The position numbers were made by a program, and so were the translations under genes. A DNA stretch of 35,290 nucleotides from Firmicutes bacterium ADurb.Bin182 (lineage in GTDB: Bacteria > Bacillota > Clostridia > Christensenellales > CAG-138), in the NCBI GenBank assembly GCA_002070205.1, contig MWCU01000080.1, forward strand, positions 1-35,290, read 5' to 3'. Under the pieces are notes generated by a model that did no database searches, had not been told where the DNA came from, and saw only the letters and a list, made by a program, of their open reading frames with translations. Below are positions 24,924-32,470 of this stretch, in pieces; position 1 is the first letter of the stretch, and every line of letters starts with the position of its first letter.

Positions 24924-25775
24924 ATGTATCTTTCGGATTCCTGGCGTGATTTTGAACTGCTGGACGCAGGGGACGGCAACAAGCTGGAAAGGTGGGGCAG
25001 CGTGCTTTTGCTCAGGCCCGATCCTCAAGCTGTCTGGCCGATGCGGCAGCCGCAGTATGCAGACGCTGTCTATATTAGGTCGGCTTCCGGCGGGGGCAGT
25101 TGGGATTATAAAAAAAAGCTGCCTGAAAGCTGGACTGTAAAATATAAGGACATTTCGTTCATAGTAAGGCCGACCGGTTTCAAGCACACCGGGCTGTTCC
25201 CGGAGCAGGCGGTCAATTGGGACTGGATGCGCTCTATCGTGAAGCGCGCAAAGCGTCCTTTGCGCGTTTTAAACCTTTTCGCGTATACGGGCGGCGCTAC
25301 CTTGGCGCTTGCGGCAGGCGGCGCAGAAGTCACGCACGTGGACGCTGCAAAAGGCATGGTCGCATGGGCGAAGGACAATCTTTCATTAAGCGGTCTTAAG
25401 GACAAGCCCGTTCGCTTTATCACGGACGACGCTGTCAAGTTTGTGATGCGCGAGTTTCGAAGGGGAAAAACTTACGACGGAATCCTGATGGATCCCCCGA
25501 GCTACGGAAGGGGGCCGTCGGGCGAAATGTGGAAAATCGAAAAGGACCTTTTCTTGCTTGTGAGCGAGTGCGTCAGGCTCTTAAGCCCCGACGCGCGGTT
25601 TTTCCTTATCAACTCCTATACAACGGGACTTGCGCCGAGCGTTCTTTCCAATGTGCTCAAAGTCGCTCTGGCAGAGCGGGGCGGAACCGTTGAATCGGAT
25701 GAAGTCGGCCTGCCTATTTCAAGATCGGGGCTCGTTCTGCCCTGCGGAGCCAGCGGAAGATGGCTCGCGTCTTAG
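24924..25775 (+). CDS. Class I SAM-dependent RNA methyltransferase, RlmI/RlmK-like
   Basis: A 283-residue methyltransferase of the Methyltrans_SAM family, whose characterised members methylate cytosine or guanine in 23S rRNA. The N-terminal part (about 1-80) has no clear PUA domain, unlike full RlmI. PTGFKHTGLFPEQAVNW (83-99) is the family segment before the SAM fold. Motif I is VLNLFAYTGGATLALA (115-130), the acidic residue after strand 2 is D140, and the motif IV active site reads DPPSYGRG (190-197). GGAGA lies 6 nt before the ATG. The pseudouridine synthase gene begins 12 bp downstream, so both are probably an RNA-modification operon. The exact target base is unknown. Confidence 0.88.
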   Translation: MYLSDSWRDFELLDAGDGNKLERWGSVLLLRPDPQAVWPMRQPQYADAVYIRSASGGGSWDYKKKLPESWTVKYKDISFIVRPTGFKHTGLFPEQAVNWDWMRSIVKRAKRPLRVLNLFAYTGGATLALAAGGAEVTHVDAAKGMVAWAKDNLSLSGLKDKPVRFITDDAVKFVMREFRRGKTYDGILMDPPSYGRGPSGEMWKIEKDLFLLVSECVRLLSPDARFFLINSYTTGLAPSVLSNVLKVALAERGGTVESDEVGLPISRSGLVLPCGASGRWLAS

Positions 25776-25787
25776 CTGAGGAGCAAA

Positions 25788-27131
25788 ATGCAAAACCGCC
25801 TGCCAAAGATTCTATACGAGGATAATCATCTGCTGGTCGTCATAAAGCCCGTCAACATGCCTGTTCAGGCGGATTCTTCCGGCGATCCGGACCTTTTGAG
25901 CATGCTCAAAGAATATGTGAAGGTAACTTATAATAAGCCGGGGGAAGCGTATCTCGGGCTTGTTCACCGCCTGGACAGGCCAGTTGGCGGCGTAATGGTT
26001 TTCGCGCGCACTTCAAAGGCCGCAAAGCGGCTGAGCGAACAGTTGAGCTCAAAAACCGCCGTAAAAAAATACGCCGCAGTAGTAATGGGTGAAGTTGACA
26101 GCGACAAAGAGCTTACCGATTATTTACTCAAGGACGAAAATACAAACACCGTGCGCATAGTGCCGCCAAGTACTCCGGGCGCAAAGCGGGCGCAGCTTCG
26201 CTACAGGGTTTTCGGCCGCGAAAAAGGGATGACCCTCCTTGACGTCGAGCTTTTAACAGGCAGGCCGCACCAGATAAGGGTGCAGCTTTCGGGAGCGGGC
26301 TTTCCCATATTCGGGGACGCAAGGTACAACAGGGGGTCAAAACCGGGACAGCAGATAGCGTTATGGGCTTATGAGCTTGCTTTCGCTCATCCGGTAAAAA
26401 AGGAAAAGATGCGCTTTACCGGGCTTCCCGCGGGCGGCATATGGGACGAATTCAATACGGGGCTCCGTTCGCTTATATGCGGTATTGAGGTTCTGTTTTC
26501 GGATGATAACATAATTGCCGTAAACAAAAGGCCGGGTGAATGCGTTGCTGCGGCTGACGGCGATTGTTCAGTGCAGGAAAGGCTCTCTTCGGAGTTCGGC
26601 GCGGTATATCCGGTCCACAGACTGGATTTCAACACGCAGGGCATAGTGCTTTTCGCAAGAAATCCGGCGGCTAAGGAAGCTCTCGACCGGGCAATTCGCG
26701 AAAGGTCGGTTAAAAAGATATACCGCTTAATAGTCAAAGGTCATTTTGAAAAAAAGGCGGGAGTCAAAACCGCATATGCCGTAAAAGATCCGGAAGGATC
26801 GAAAGTCACGGTTTCGGAGGCCGCCCGGCCCGGTTCCAAGGAAATGATAACGCGCTACCGGGTGCTCAAGGAATTTCCGGACTCAAGCCTTCTCGAGGTC
26901 GAGCTTATTACGGGCAGGACGCATCAGATAAGGGCGCATATGGCGTATCTCGGTCATCCCGTTCTCGGAGACGATAAGTACGGCGACCGGGCATTCAATA
27001 AAGCGAAAAATGCCGGGCGGCAGGTGCTTCAGGCGATAAGAGCGGAACCTGTTTTTGAAAAGGATTCGCCGCTTTCCTATTTAAACGGACGGATTTTTGA
27101 AACGAGGATACTGCCCGAACTTCGCGTATGA
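25788..27131 (+). CDS. Pseudouridine synthase with two complete RluA-type catalytic domains
   Basis: A 447-residue protein made of two RluA-family pseudouridine synthase domains in tandem; the usual length for one is about 220-320. Domain 1 (about 5-225) has the catalytic HRLDRPVGG (60-68, Asp63) and LLTGRPHQIRVQLSGAGFPIFGDARY (155-180). Domain 2 (about 233-447) has HRLDFNTQG (277-285, Asp280) and a second copy of TGRTHQIRAHMAYLGHPVLGDDKY. Neither copy has an S4 domain. Both keep the catalytic aspartate, the Arg of RLD and the TGR-HQIR motif, so both could be active. No stop codon or frameshift separates them. GAGGAG precedes the ATG by 4 nt, and the gene follows the methyltransferase by 12 bp. 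The sites modified in tRNA or rRNA are unknown. Confidence 0.92.
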   Translation: MQNRLPKILYEDNHLLVVIKPVNMPVQADSSGDPDLLSMLKEYVKVTYNKPGEAYLGLVHRLDRPVGGVMVFARTSKAAKRLSEQLSSKTAVKKYAAVVMGEVDSDKELTDYLLKDENTNTVRIVPPSTPGAKRAQLRYRVFGREKGMTLLDVELLTGRPHQIRVQLSGAGFPIFGDARYNRGSKPGQQIALWAYELAFAHPVKKEKMRFTGLPAGGIWDEFNTGLRSLICGIEVLFSDDNIIAVNKRPGECVAAADGDCSVQERLSSEFGAVYPVHRLDFNTQGIVLFARNPAAKEALDRAIRERSVKKIYRLIVKGHFEKKAGVKTAYAVKDPEGSKVTVSEAARPGSKEMITRYRVLKEFPDSSLLEVELITGRTHQIRAHMAYLGHPVLGDDKYGDRAFNKAKNAGRQVLQAIRAEPVFEKDSPLSYLNGRIFETRILPELRV

Positions 27132-27279
27132 AACTTTGATGCGACAAAAATTCATACTTTTTTTATTCCGGTCACAACACATCATCCGCAATTTTTGACA
27201 ATGACCGACGTGATTCGATATTGCGAACATATGTTTCATAAACTGTCCACATTCCGTTTGCTCCCAAATCAGTGGCTTT

Positions 27280-27332
27280 GGTGGATAACTCTGTGGATAA
27301 TGTGGATAAATCCGCCCCTTTCGTGTGGATAA
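27280..27332. promoter_or_regulatory. Cluster of four DnaA boxes
   Basis: Three perfect TGTGGATAA sequences (the complement of TTATCCACA) at 27292-27300, 27301-27309 and 27324-27332, plus GGTGGATAA at 27280-27288. All have the same orientation, and two are directly abutting. They lie in a 413-bp gap (27132-27544) without coding potential. No dnaA, dnaN, rpmH or parA gene is in the window. Confidence 0.7.
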
Positions 27333-27472
27333 ACGCATTGTTTTTAGTTGATTATGCGGCAGCAAAAGCAGCTGTGATAAAGAAAAAGGTCATTTCCTTG
27401 ACGCTTTCACACAACGGATGGTAAAAATACAAAGAATGTCGAAAATCTGATTCCTGCATTTTTTACGAATTA

Positions 27473-27501
27473 ACATATCCTGCGGGAGCCGTTAATACAA
27501 T
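27473..27501 (+). promoter_or_regulatory. Sigma-E-like sporulation promoter candidate
   Basis: ACATATC (27473-27479), exactly 14 bp, then AATACAAT (27494-27501). This is close to the sigma-E pattern KMATATT-N14-CATACAAT. It lies about 45 bp upstream of the SPOCS/LysM gene. Consensus matching by eye only. Confidence 0.5.
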
Positions 27502-27544
27502 ATATCGAATATGTATCAACTGTGACGCAGGAGGTTGTTTGTGC

Positions 27545-29041
27545 ATGGAGATATTATACAATGAAGCATCACTGAACCGCATTGCCGGCAGTGCGGCGGC
27601 TCAAGCAATGGTTGAAAGCGACATTCCGCTGCCGGAGGCGCACCGGGATGCCGTGCGTGTGCTCGATGCGGACGGAAGCGTAAACGTCGACAATGTGGAG
27701 GTGCTTGAAGGCAGATTCATGCTCGAAGGCAGTTTGAAGGTGAAGCTTATATGTTTGGATACTGACGGAACAGCCTTCGCGTTCGAGTCCTCTTCGACTT
27801 TTAAAAATACCGCGGCGGTAGAAGGCGCTGAGCCCGGGATGAGTTATTATTGCAAGCCGGAACTTTTAGAGCTGAGCTGCGAGCCCATGGGCGGCAGCAT
27901 CAGGCTTTCGGCGACGGTGGAATTCATTTGCCGGGCGCTCGATAACACGCCCATAAGGACGCTCGGCGGCATCAGGGGAGCGAACGATATAGAAATGCTC
28001 ACGCGCGAAGTGAATACGGCGCTCGAGGAGACCGCCGGAGAGGCGGTTTTCAGAATGCGCGAGGAGATAGCCTCGGCGGGCGTCAGCAACGTAATCGCTC
28101 ATAATTCAAACGCGGCGGTAAGGGAGGTTACGGAGCAGGAAAATTCGGCGGCGGTTGAGGGTACGCTCACGTTCAACGCGCTTTGCTCAAACAGCGAAGG
28201 GGAATTGACACAGCTCGTTCAGCATTTGCCTTTCGGTGAGCTTGTGGATATCGATCCGCACCGGCGCGGTCCTTTATCCGCAAAAGCGAATGTAGAGCAG
28301 CTGACGATCCGCCCGGTCGGCGACGAGTTCGGAATACTTGCCGTTGAGGCCCAAATAAAGGTGACGGTGAACAGCCTTTCAAGCAAATCAGGCATGCTTC
28401 CCGTTGACGCTTATTCGCCTTCCCGGCCCTTCATCTGCAATACGGACAATATAGACGTTTACCGGGCGCAGGAACCGATGCAAAAACGCGTCGTATTGAG
28501 GGAAAGCGCATCCGTCCCCGCGGGGTCTCCGGACATTTACCGGATCGTATTCGCGAAGGGGCGGCCCGTTGTGACGGGAAGCGACGTTATAAACGGGCAG
28601 ATGAAGGTTGAGGGCATGCTTTTCACCACCGTCATATACACAAGCGACAATAACGGGCTGGAATCCTTTACCGAGGATATACCTTTCATCATGGATATGG
28701 ATGTGCCGCGCAATACTACGGATGCCGATATCGACGTAAAGTGCATGAGCGTCAGCGGTTCGGGCGCAGGAAGAACCGCGGAACTCAGCATCGTTTTGGA
28801 AGTTACTGCCGACCCTTACGAGATCGAAGAAGTGTCCGTTGTGCGGGATGCGGCCGAAGGGGGAGAACAAACGCCCGTCCGCGGCATAATCGTCTACTTT
28901 GCCGGCGCGGGAGAAACGCTGTTCGATGTCGCAAAGCGTTTCCGGACAACGCGCGAAGCTTTGAGGGAAGCCAACGGGGATCTGCCCGAGCACCTCTCCG
29001 AAGGGCAGAAGCTGCTCCTTTTCCTTAGGCGCAACGGATAG
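27545..29041 (+). CDS. SPOCS (DUF3794) and LysM domain protein, spore-coat-like
   Basis: A 498-residue protein with SPOCS/DUF3794 domains followed by a C-terminal LysM domain, the architecture of a conserved Clostridia protein linked to the spore coat or cortex. SPOCS-type segments lie around residues 30-150 (VLDADGSVNVDNVEVLEGRF split over two strands), 175-290 and 320-430, each with the V-x-G-x-L/F-x-V pattern. LysM is at about 450-498 (AGAGETLFDVAKRFRTT, EGQKLLLFL) and binds peptidoglycan glycans. There is no signal peptide, as expected for a mother-cell protein. The ATG at 27545 is preceded by AGGAGG at 10 nt; a TTG at 27539 is closer (4 nt) and also possible. A sigma-E-like promoter and a DnaA-box cluster lie upstream, a strong terminator downstream. 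Confidence 0.88.
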   Translation: MEILYNEASLNRIAGSAAAQAMVESDIPLPEAHRDAVRVLDADGSVNVDNVEVLEGRFMLEGSLKVKLICLDTDGTAFAFESSSTFKNTAAVEGAEPGMSYYCKPELLELSCEPMGGSIRLSATVEFICRALDNTPIRTLGGIRGANDIEMLTREVNTALEETAGEAVFRMREEIASAGVSNVIAHNSNAAVREVTEQENSAAVEGTLTFNALCSNSEGELTQLVQHLPFGELVDIDPHRRGPLSAKANVEQLTIRPVGDEFGILAVEAQIKVTVNSLSSKSGMLPVDAYSPSRPFICNTDNIDVYRAQEPMQKRVVLRESASVPAGSPDIYRIVFAKGRPVVTGSDVINGQMKVEGMLFTTVIYTSDNNGLESFTEDIPFIMDMDVPRNTTDADIDVKCMSVSGSGAGRTAELSIVLEVTADPYEIEEVSVVRDAAEGGEQTPVRGIIVYFAGAGETLFDVAKRFRTTREALREANGDLPEHLSEGQKLLLFLRRNG

Positions 29042-29080
29042 CGTTTTCCGACGGGGCAATTTAACGGGCAGGCATATATA

Positions 29081-29127
29081 AACGGGGTTGATAGAATTCA
29101 GGGACAATAAATCAACCCCGTTTTGTT
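29081..29127. terminator. Bidirectional intrinsic terminator
   Basis: A 12-bp perfect stem (AACGGGGTTGAT, 29081-29092, with ATCAACCCCGTT, 29111-29122) and an 18-nt loop. TTTTGTT follows on the plus strand and TTTATATAT on the minus strand. It lies between the convergent SPOCS/LysM gene and the cobalamin transporter operon and can serve both. Confidence 0.85.
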
Positions 29128-29139
29128 ATTCTGCGTTTT

Positions 29140-29300
29140 TCAAGCGTGAAACCTTTTTTCGAACTCGGTTTTAACGAGCCTGTTAGCGAGCGTGAGAAAG
29201 CCGAATATCGTTATCAAGGAGCAGGCCGCCGTGATGACGCTCACAACCGCGGGCTCTGTAAAGCAATACAGCAACTTAAAGGCGCGACGCCGATAACGGT
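29140..29300 (-). pseudogene. Possible remnant of an ABC-permease C-terminus
   Basis: Downstream of the ATPase stop, in another minus-strand frame, lies a readable tail: AFKLLYCFTEPAVVSVITAA, then CSLITIFGFLTLANRLVK and TEFEKRFHA, ending in TGA at 29142-29140. A hydrophobic helix followed by a charged amphipathic end resembles the C-terminus of binding-protein-dependent ABC permeases. It has no start codon or ribosome binding site. It may be the leftover of a permease gene that was replaced, or chance. Confidence 0.3.
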
Positions 29301-30055
29301 TACTGCCAGCTCGCCGACAGTTCGCGCATCCATGCGTATACGTCCATGGAATACACGGGATCGAGATGCCGGGCAGTGAGCACTTCCCCGATTTCGCCCT
29401 CGGCCTTTACCTTTCCGCGGCTCAGCAGCATCGCGCGCGTTCCGTACGCCTTTATAAGGCTCAGATCGTGGACGACGGAAATCACGGCGCGGCCCGGCGC
29501 TTTGAGCCATTCCCGAATAAGCTCGAACGTTTGCTTCTGGTACACGAGGTCTAGGTGGCTTGTGGGTTCGTCCAGCATAAGCAGATTTGGGGATTGGGCG
29601 AAGAGCTGCGCCAGAAACGTGCGCTGAAGCTCACCCCCCGAAAGTGTCATCACGGACTGTTCCCGAATGTGATCAAGCCCCGTCATATTCATTGCCTCAT
29701 AAACGCGAATATCGTCCTCGCCGCTCTTATGCGAAAACGGCCCCGGAGCATAGGCGTACCTTCCGAGCCTTACGACTTCCTCAACCGTAAAAGGGTAATT
29801 TACCGCATGATTTTGCTTCAGCACTCCCATCGCCCTCGCGAGCTCATAAGGCTTATACTTCCTGACGTCTTTCCCGAGCAATTTTACGGTTCCCGAATAA
29901 TGTACGCTTTTGGAAACGGCATTTATTATAGTGGTTTTACCGGACCCGTTAGGACCCGCAACCATCAGCCACTGCCCCTCCTCAACTGAAAAACTTACGT
30001 CGTCGACGGCCGTCAAGCCATTGAATTCCACGGTCAAGTCCTTTACTTCAAGCAT
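29300..30055 (-). CDS. btuD: Cobalamin ABC transporter, ATP-binding protein
   Basis: The ATPase of a type II (BtuCD/FecCD-like) importer, 251 residues. Walker A is GPNGSGKT (34-41), the Q-loop glutamine is Q81, the signature is LSGGELQR (138-145), Walker B is LLMLDEP (158-164, catalytic E163) and the switch histidine is H196 (VVHDLSL). The start at 30055 follows AGGAGG by 7-8 nt and overlaps the permease stop by 8 bp; an earlier ATG at 30109 lies inside the permease gene. By sequence alone it could belong to an iron-siderophore or haem system. The cobalamin riboswitch ahead of the operon makes cobalamin or a cobinamide the likely cargo. Confidence 0.9.
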   Translation of the reverse strand: MLEVKDLTVEFNGLTAVDDVSFSVEEGQWLMVAGPNGSGKTTIINAVSKSVHYSGTVKLLGKDVRKYKPYELARAMGVLKQNHAVNYPFTVEEVVRLGRYAYAPGPFSHKSGEDDIRVYEAMNMTGLDHIREQSVMTLSGGELQRTFLAQLFAQSPNLLMLDEPTSHLDLVYQKQTFELIREWLKAPGRAVISVVHDLSLIKAYGTRAMLLSRGKVKAEGEIGEVLTARHLDPVYSMDVYAWMRELSASWQ

Positions 30056-31088
30056 GGGATTTCCTCCTTGAAGCATAAAAGATATAAACAAAAAGCACGG
30101 CGCCGACAAGCGAAGAAATCACGCCTATAGGCAATTCCAGCGGGTCGAGAAGTATACGGGCCGCCAGATCCGCGAGCATTAAAAACGTTGCACCGCCGAA
30201 CAGCGAAGCGGGAAGAAGCCTTTTATGGTTCGGCCCCGTGATCATGCGCGTCATATGCGGAGTGACAAGCCCCACAAAGCCGATAGCCCCTCCGACGGAC
30301 ACGCATACGCCGATAAGCACGGAAACCGAAATAAGTATGACAAGCTTTACCCTTTTGACATTCACGCCGATGTGACGCGCGTTGTCCTCGCCGACCGCGA
30401 ACGCGTTCAGTTCCCGGGCATGGAGAATTATTACGCTTCCGAATACGGCAAGCGCTATTAAAAGCACAAAAGCATCCTCATAGCCGCTGCCCGAAAGGCT
30501 TCCCATCGTCCAAAACGTGATCTGCTTGACCTTATCCGACGCGAAAGTTATGATGAGCGACAGTAATCCGGAAACGAACATGGAGTAAATAACGCCGAGA
30601 AGTATTATCGTATTGGTCGAGAGGGAACGGTCGAGTTTATAAGCGAGGGAGAGTATCAATACAAGCGAAGCGAACGCGAACAGAGTCGCAAGGGTCATCG
30701 TGCCCGCGAAAGGAACGGAGGGGATCGTAACACCGAAAGCTATCGCGACGGCCGCTCCGAGCGACGCGCCGGAGGATACGCCGAGCGTATAGCCGTCCGC
30801 CAGCGGGTTGCGCAGCAGCCCCTGCATCGCGCCGCCGCAAAGCGAAAGCGCAGCGCCCGTCAAAGCGACGCAAATAACGCGCGGCAGCCTGACCGAGAGT
30901 ATTATGGCAGGCGAACCGACGCTTTGAGGCAGCGGAATCCCGAAAACGGAATTCCATATAAGCGTCACCGTGTCCTTGACCGGGATGTTTACGCTGCCCG
31001 CGCAAACGCAAAGCGCAAAGACATAAAGCGCTGCCCCCGCAAACAGGATGTATTCGTAAATGCGAAAACCTTCTTTTTTAAGCCGCAT
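30048..31088 (-). CDS. btuC: Cobalamin ABC transporter, permease (FecCD/BtuC family)
   Basis: The membrane subunit of the importer, 346 residues and about ten helices. Conserved segments include RLPRVICVALTGAALSLCGGAMQGLLRNPLA split around the Gly-rich turn, then ADGYTLGVSSGASLGAAVAI, and in the second half GAIGFVGLVTPHMTRMITG, the cytoplasmic coupling region that touches the ATPase, and ELPIGVISSLVGAVLFVYI. The ATG at 31088 follows GAGG by 5 nt; a GTG two codons earlier is also in frame. The binding-protein gene ends 54 bp upstream, and the ATPase gene overlaps the 3' end. Confidence 0.92.
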   Translation of the reverse strand: MRLKKEGFRIYEYILFAGAALYVFALCVCAGSVNIPVKDTVTLIWNSVFGIPLPQSVGSPAIILSVRLPRVICVALTGAALSLCGGAMQGLLRNPLADGYTLGVSSGASLGAAVAIAFGVTIPSVPFAGTMTLATLFAFASLVLILSLAYKLDRSLSTNTIILLGVIYSMFVSGLLSLIITFASDKVKQITFWTMGSLSGSGYEDAFVLLIALAVFGSVIILHARELNAFAVGEDNARHIGVNVKRVKLVILISVSVLIGVCVSVGGAIGFVGLVTPHMTRMITGPNHKRLLPASLFGGATFLMLADLAARILLDPLELPIGVISSLVGAVLFVYIFYASRRKSHA

Positions 31089-31142
31089 CCGCACCTCACC
31101 GGAAGGGGAAGGATGTTAGCCTCCCCCTTTTAAATAAACAGT

Positions 31143-32084
31143 TCAGCCCGCGTTCTCGGGCGCCGCGCCGTACACGAAGTCGTAGAGCATTTTCGCGCCG
31201 TCGGCGATCCTCGGCCCGGGGCGGGAAAGCTCGTTGCTTTGAAGGTTAAGTATCGCTCCGTTTCTAACGGCAGTTATATTCTCCCAGCCTTTGCGGCTCA
31301 TGATCTCATCAATCGGCGTCGGACCGTCTCCGAAGTACATCGCTACCGTCACGATATAGTCGGGATCCCGATCGATGACCTGCTCTTCGGAAATCTCACC
31401 CCAGCCGGTCACGTCGGGAAAGCAATTTACGAGGCCCAGCATTTCGGCCACCTCGTTCATGAAAGTTCCGCTTCCCGCCGTCCAGAGCCCGTATTCAAGG
31501 GGAGATACCTCAAAGTAAACCGTCTTTGTTCCGTCGCCCGCGTTTTCGCGAATCTCAGCAAACGTATCCTTCATATTATTTATGACGGTTTCCGCTTCCG
31601 CATTTTTGCCCGTCAAGGTTCCTATCATCGAAATTGCGGTATACACGCCCTCGATATCCTTTGCGTCCGATACCGCCGTTTTTATTCCGGCTTCTTCGAG
31701 AACGGCAACCTGCTCTTTCGTCTGCGCCATGGTGCTCATCAACAAAACTTCGGGCTTCAAGCCGATTATCTGTTCAAGATTCGTTTCCGCTCCCGACTGC
31801 ACCGCGGGAACATTTAAAACTTCCTCCGGGTAATCGCAGAATTCGCCGCGGCCGACGAGAGTTTCGCCCGCGCCGACGGCATAAAGTATCTCGCAGTCCG
31901 CGGGAGTCAAGGCAACGATTCGCGAGGCCGGTCCGTCAAGCGTTACTTCGCGGTCCTTCATATCGGTGATTGTGATTTTGGAGCCGGGTTCTGCAGCGGG
32001 ACCCGGTTCGTTCGTTTTTGCGCAGCCCGTAAACACACTCGCCAGCAGCATGAAAATCAGCAATAGTACCGGAATTCGTTTCAT
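31143..32084 (-). CDS. btuF: Cobalamin-binding lipoprotein of the ABC transporter
   Basis: The extracellular solute-binding component, 313 residues. The start at 32084 is set by AAAGGAG 9 nt upstream; the open frame runs 31 codons further back into the riboswitch terminator, which is not coding. The signal peptide ends in a lipobox, SVFTGC, with lipidated C21. The PeriBP fold begins with ITDMKDREVTLDGPASRIVALTP split by the usual turn, followed by ADCEILYAVGAGETLVGRGEFCDYPEE, close to BtuF-type proteins. GWGEISEEQVIDRDPDYIV is the second-lobe motif. It is the first gene of the operon under riboswitch control, so ligand and regulator agree. Confidence 0.92.
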   Translation of the reverse strand: MKRIPVLLLIFMLLASVFTGCAKTNEPGPAAEPGSKITITDMKDREVTLDGPASRIVALTPADCEILYAVGAGETLVGRGEFCDYPEEVLNVPAVQSGAETNLEQIIGLKPEVLLMSTMAQTKEQVAVLEEAGIKTAVSDAKDIEGVYTAISMIGTLTGKNAEAETVINNMKDTFAEIRENAGDGTKTVYFEVSPLEYGLWTAGSGTFMNEVAEMLGLVNCFPDVTGWGEISEEQVIDRDPDYIVTVAMYFGDGPTPIDEIMSRKGWENITAVRNGAILNLQSNELSRPGPRIADGAKMLYDFVYGAAPENAG

Positions 32085-32134
32085 TTTGATCAACTCCTTT
32101 TTTTGATATCGCAAATGAATACGCGTGAAGGAGC

Positions 32135-32168
32135 AAAAAAAGTTGTTCCCCTGAAAACAGAGAACAAC
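32135..32168 (-). terminator. Riboswitch-controlled intrinsic terminator
   Basis: On the minus strand, GTTGTTCTCTG (32168-32158), loop TTTT, CAGGGGAACAAC (32153-32142), then TTTTTTT. It lies between the riboswitch and the btuF ribosome binding site. Confidence 0.85.
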
Positions 32169-32215
32169 GAAAACCATAACGGCTCATACGCAGCTCGCCC
32201 CGCCCCCAAGTGGAT

Positions 32216-32392
32216 AATGTGTAAACAGGTTTCCCGACTTTGCTTCATCCTACCGGAGCGCCTTCCCGCTCATCGCAGTGGCATGTCGCTCTTTGGTCAG
32301 CTTCACGGTTATTGGGATAGCCCGGAAATCTCATCCGAATTCCCTCGGAGCGTTTCGCTCCGGCACATACGCGCAAATACACACGCTGTATT
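32216..32392 (-). ncRNA. Cobalamin (B12) riboswitch
   Basis: On the minus strand the conserved core is recognisable. GCCACTGCGATGAGCGGGAAGG is present in two parts, GCCACTG and GGGAAGG (32282-32261). The B12-box equivalent GTCGGGAAACCTG is at 32238-32226. An upstream GGGAATTCGG/CCGGGC region and a GTGTGTA/TACACAT closing stem are also seen. With cobalamin bound, the downstream terminator would form and stop transcription of btuF-btuC-btuD. Boundaries are approximate. Confidence 0.85.
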
Positions 32393-32408
32393 CAATTGTT
32401 GTAACCAA

Positions 32409-32437
32409 ATAGTACACCCGTATGATGAAATTGTCAA
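32409..32437 (-). promoter_or_regulatory. Promoter of the cobalamin riboswitch operon
   Basis: On the minus strand, TTGACA (32437-32432), a 17-bp spacer and TACTAT (32414-32409). Transcription would begin near 32402, just before the riboswitch. Confidence 0.85.
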
Positions 32438-32470
32438 CGGAGTTTACGGCAGCTCTTCACCTTATGCTCA

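Noticed and set aside
27132..27544. Chromosomal replication origin
   Set aside because: Not claimed as a feature: the DnaA boxes fit, but no dnaA, dnaN, rpmH or partition gene is nearby and gene strands do not switch here. Kept only as one hypothesis among the findings.
29146..29379. 77-codon plus-strand frame downstream of the SPOCS/LysM gene
   Set aside because: It has no ribosome binding site, lies beyond a strong terminator, and overlaps the end of the ATPase gene on the other strand.
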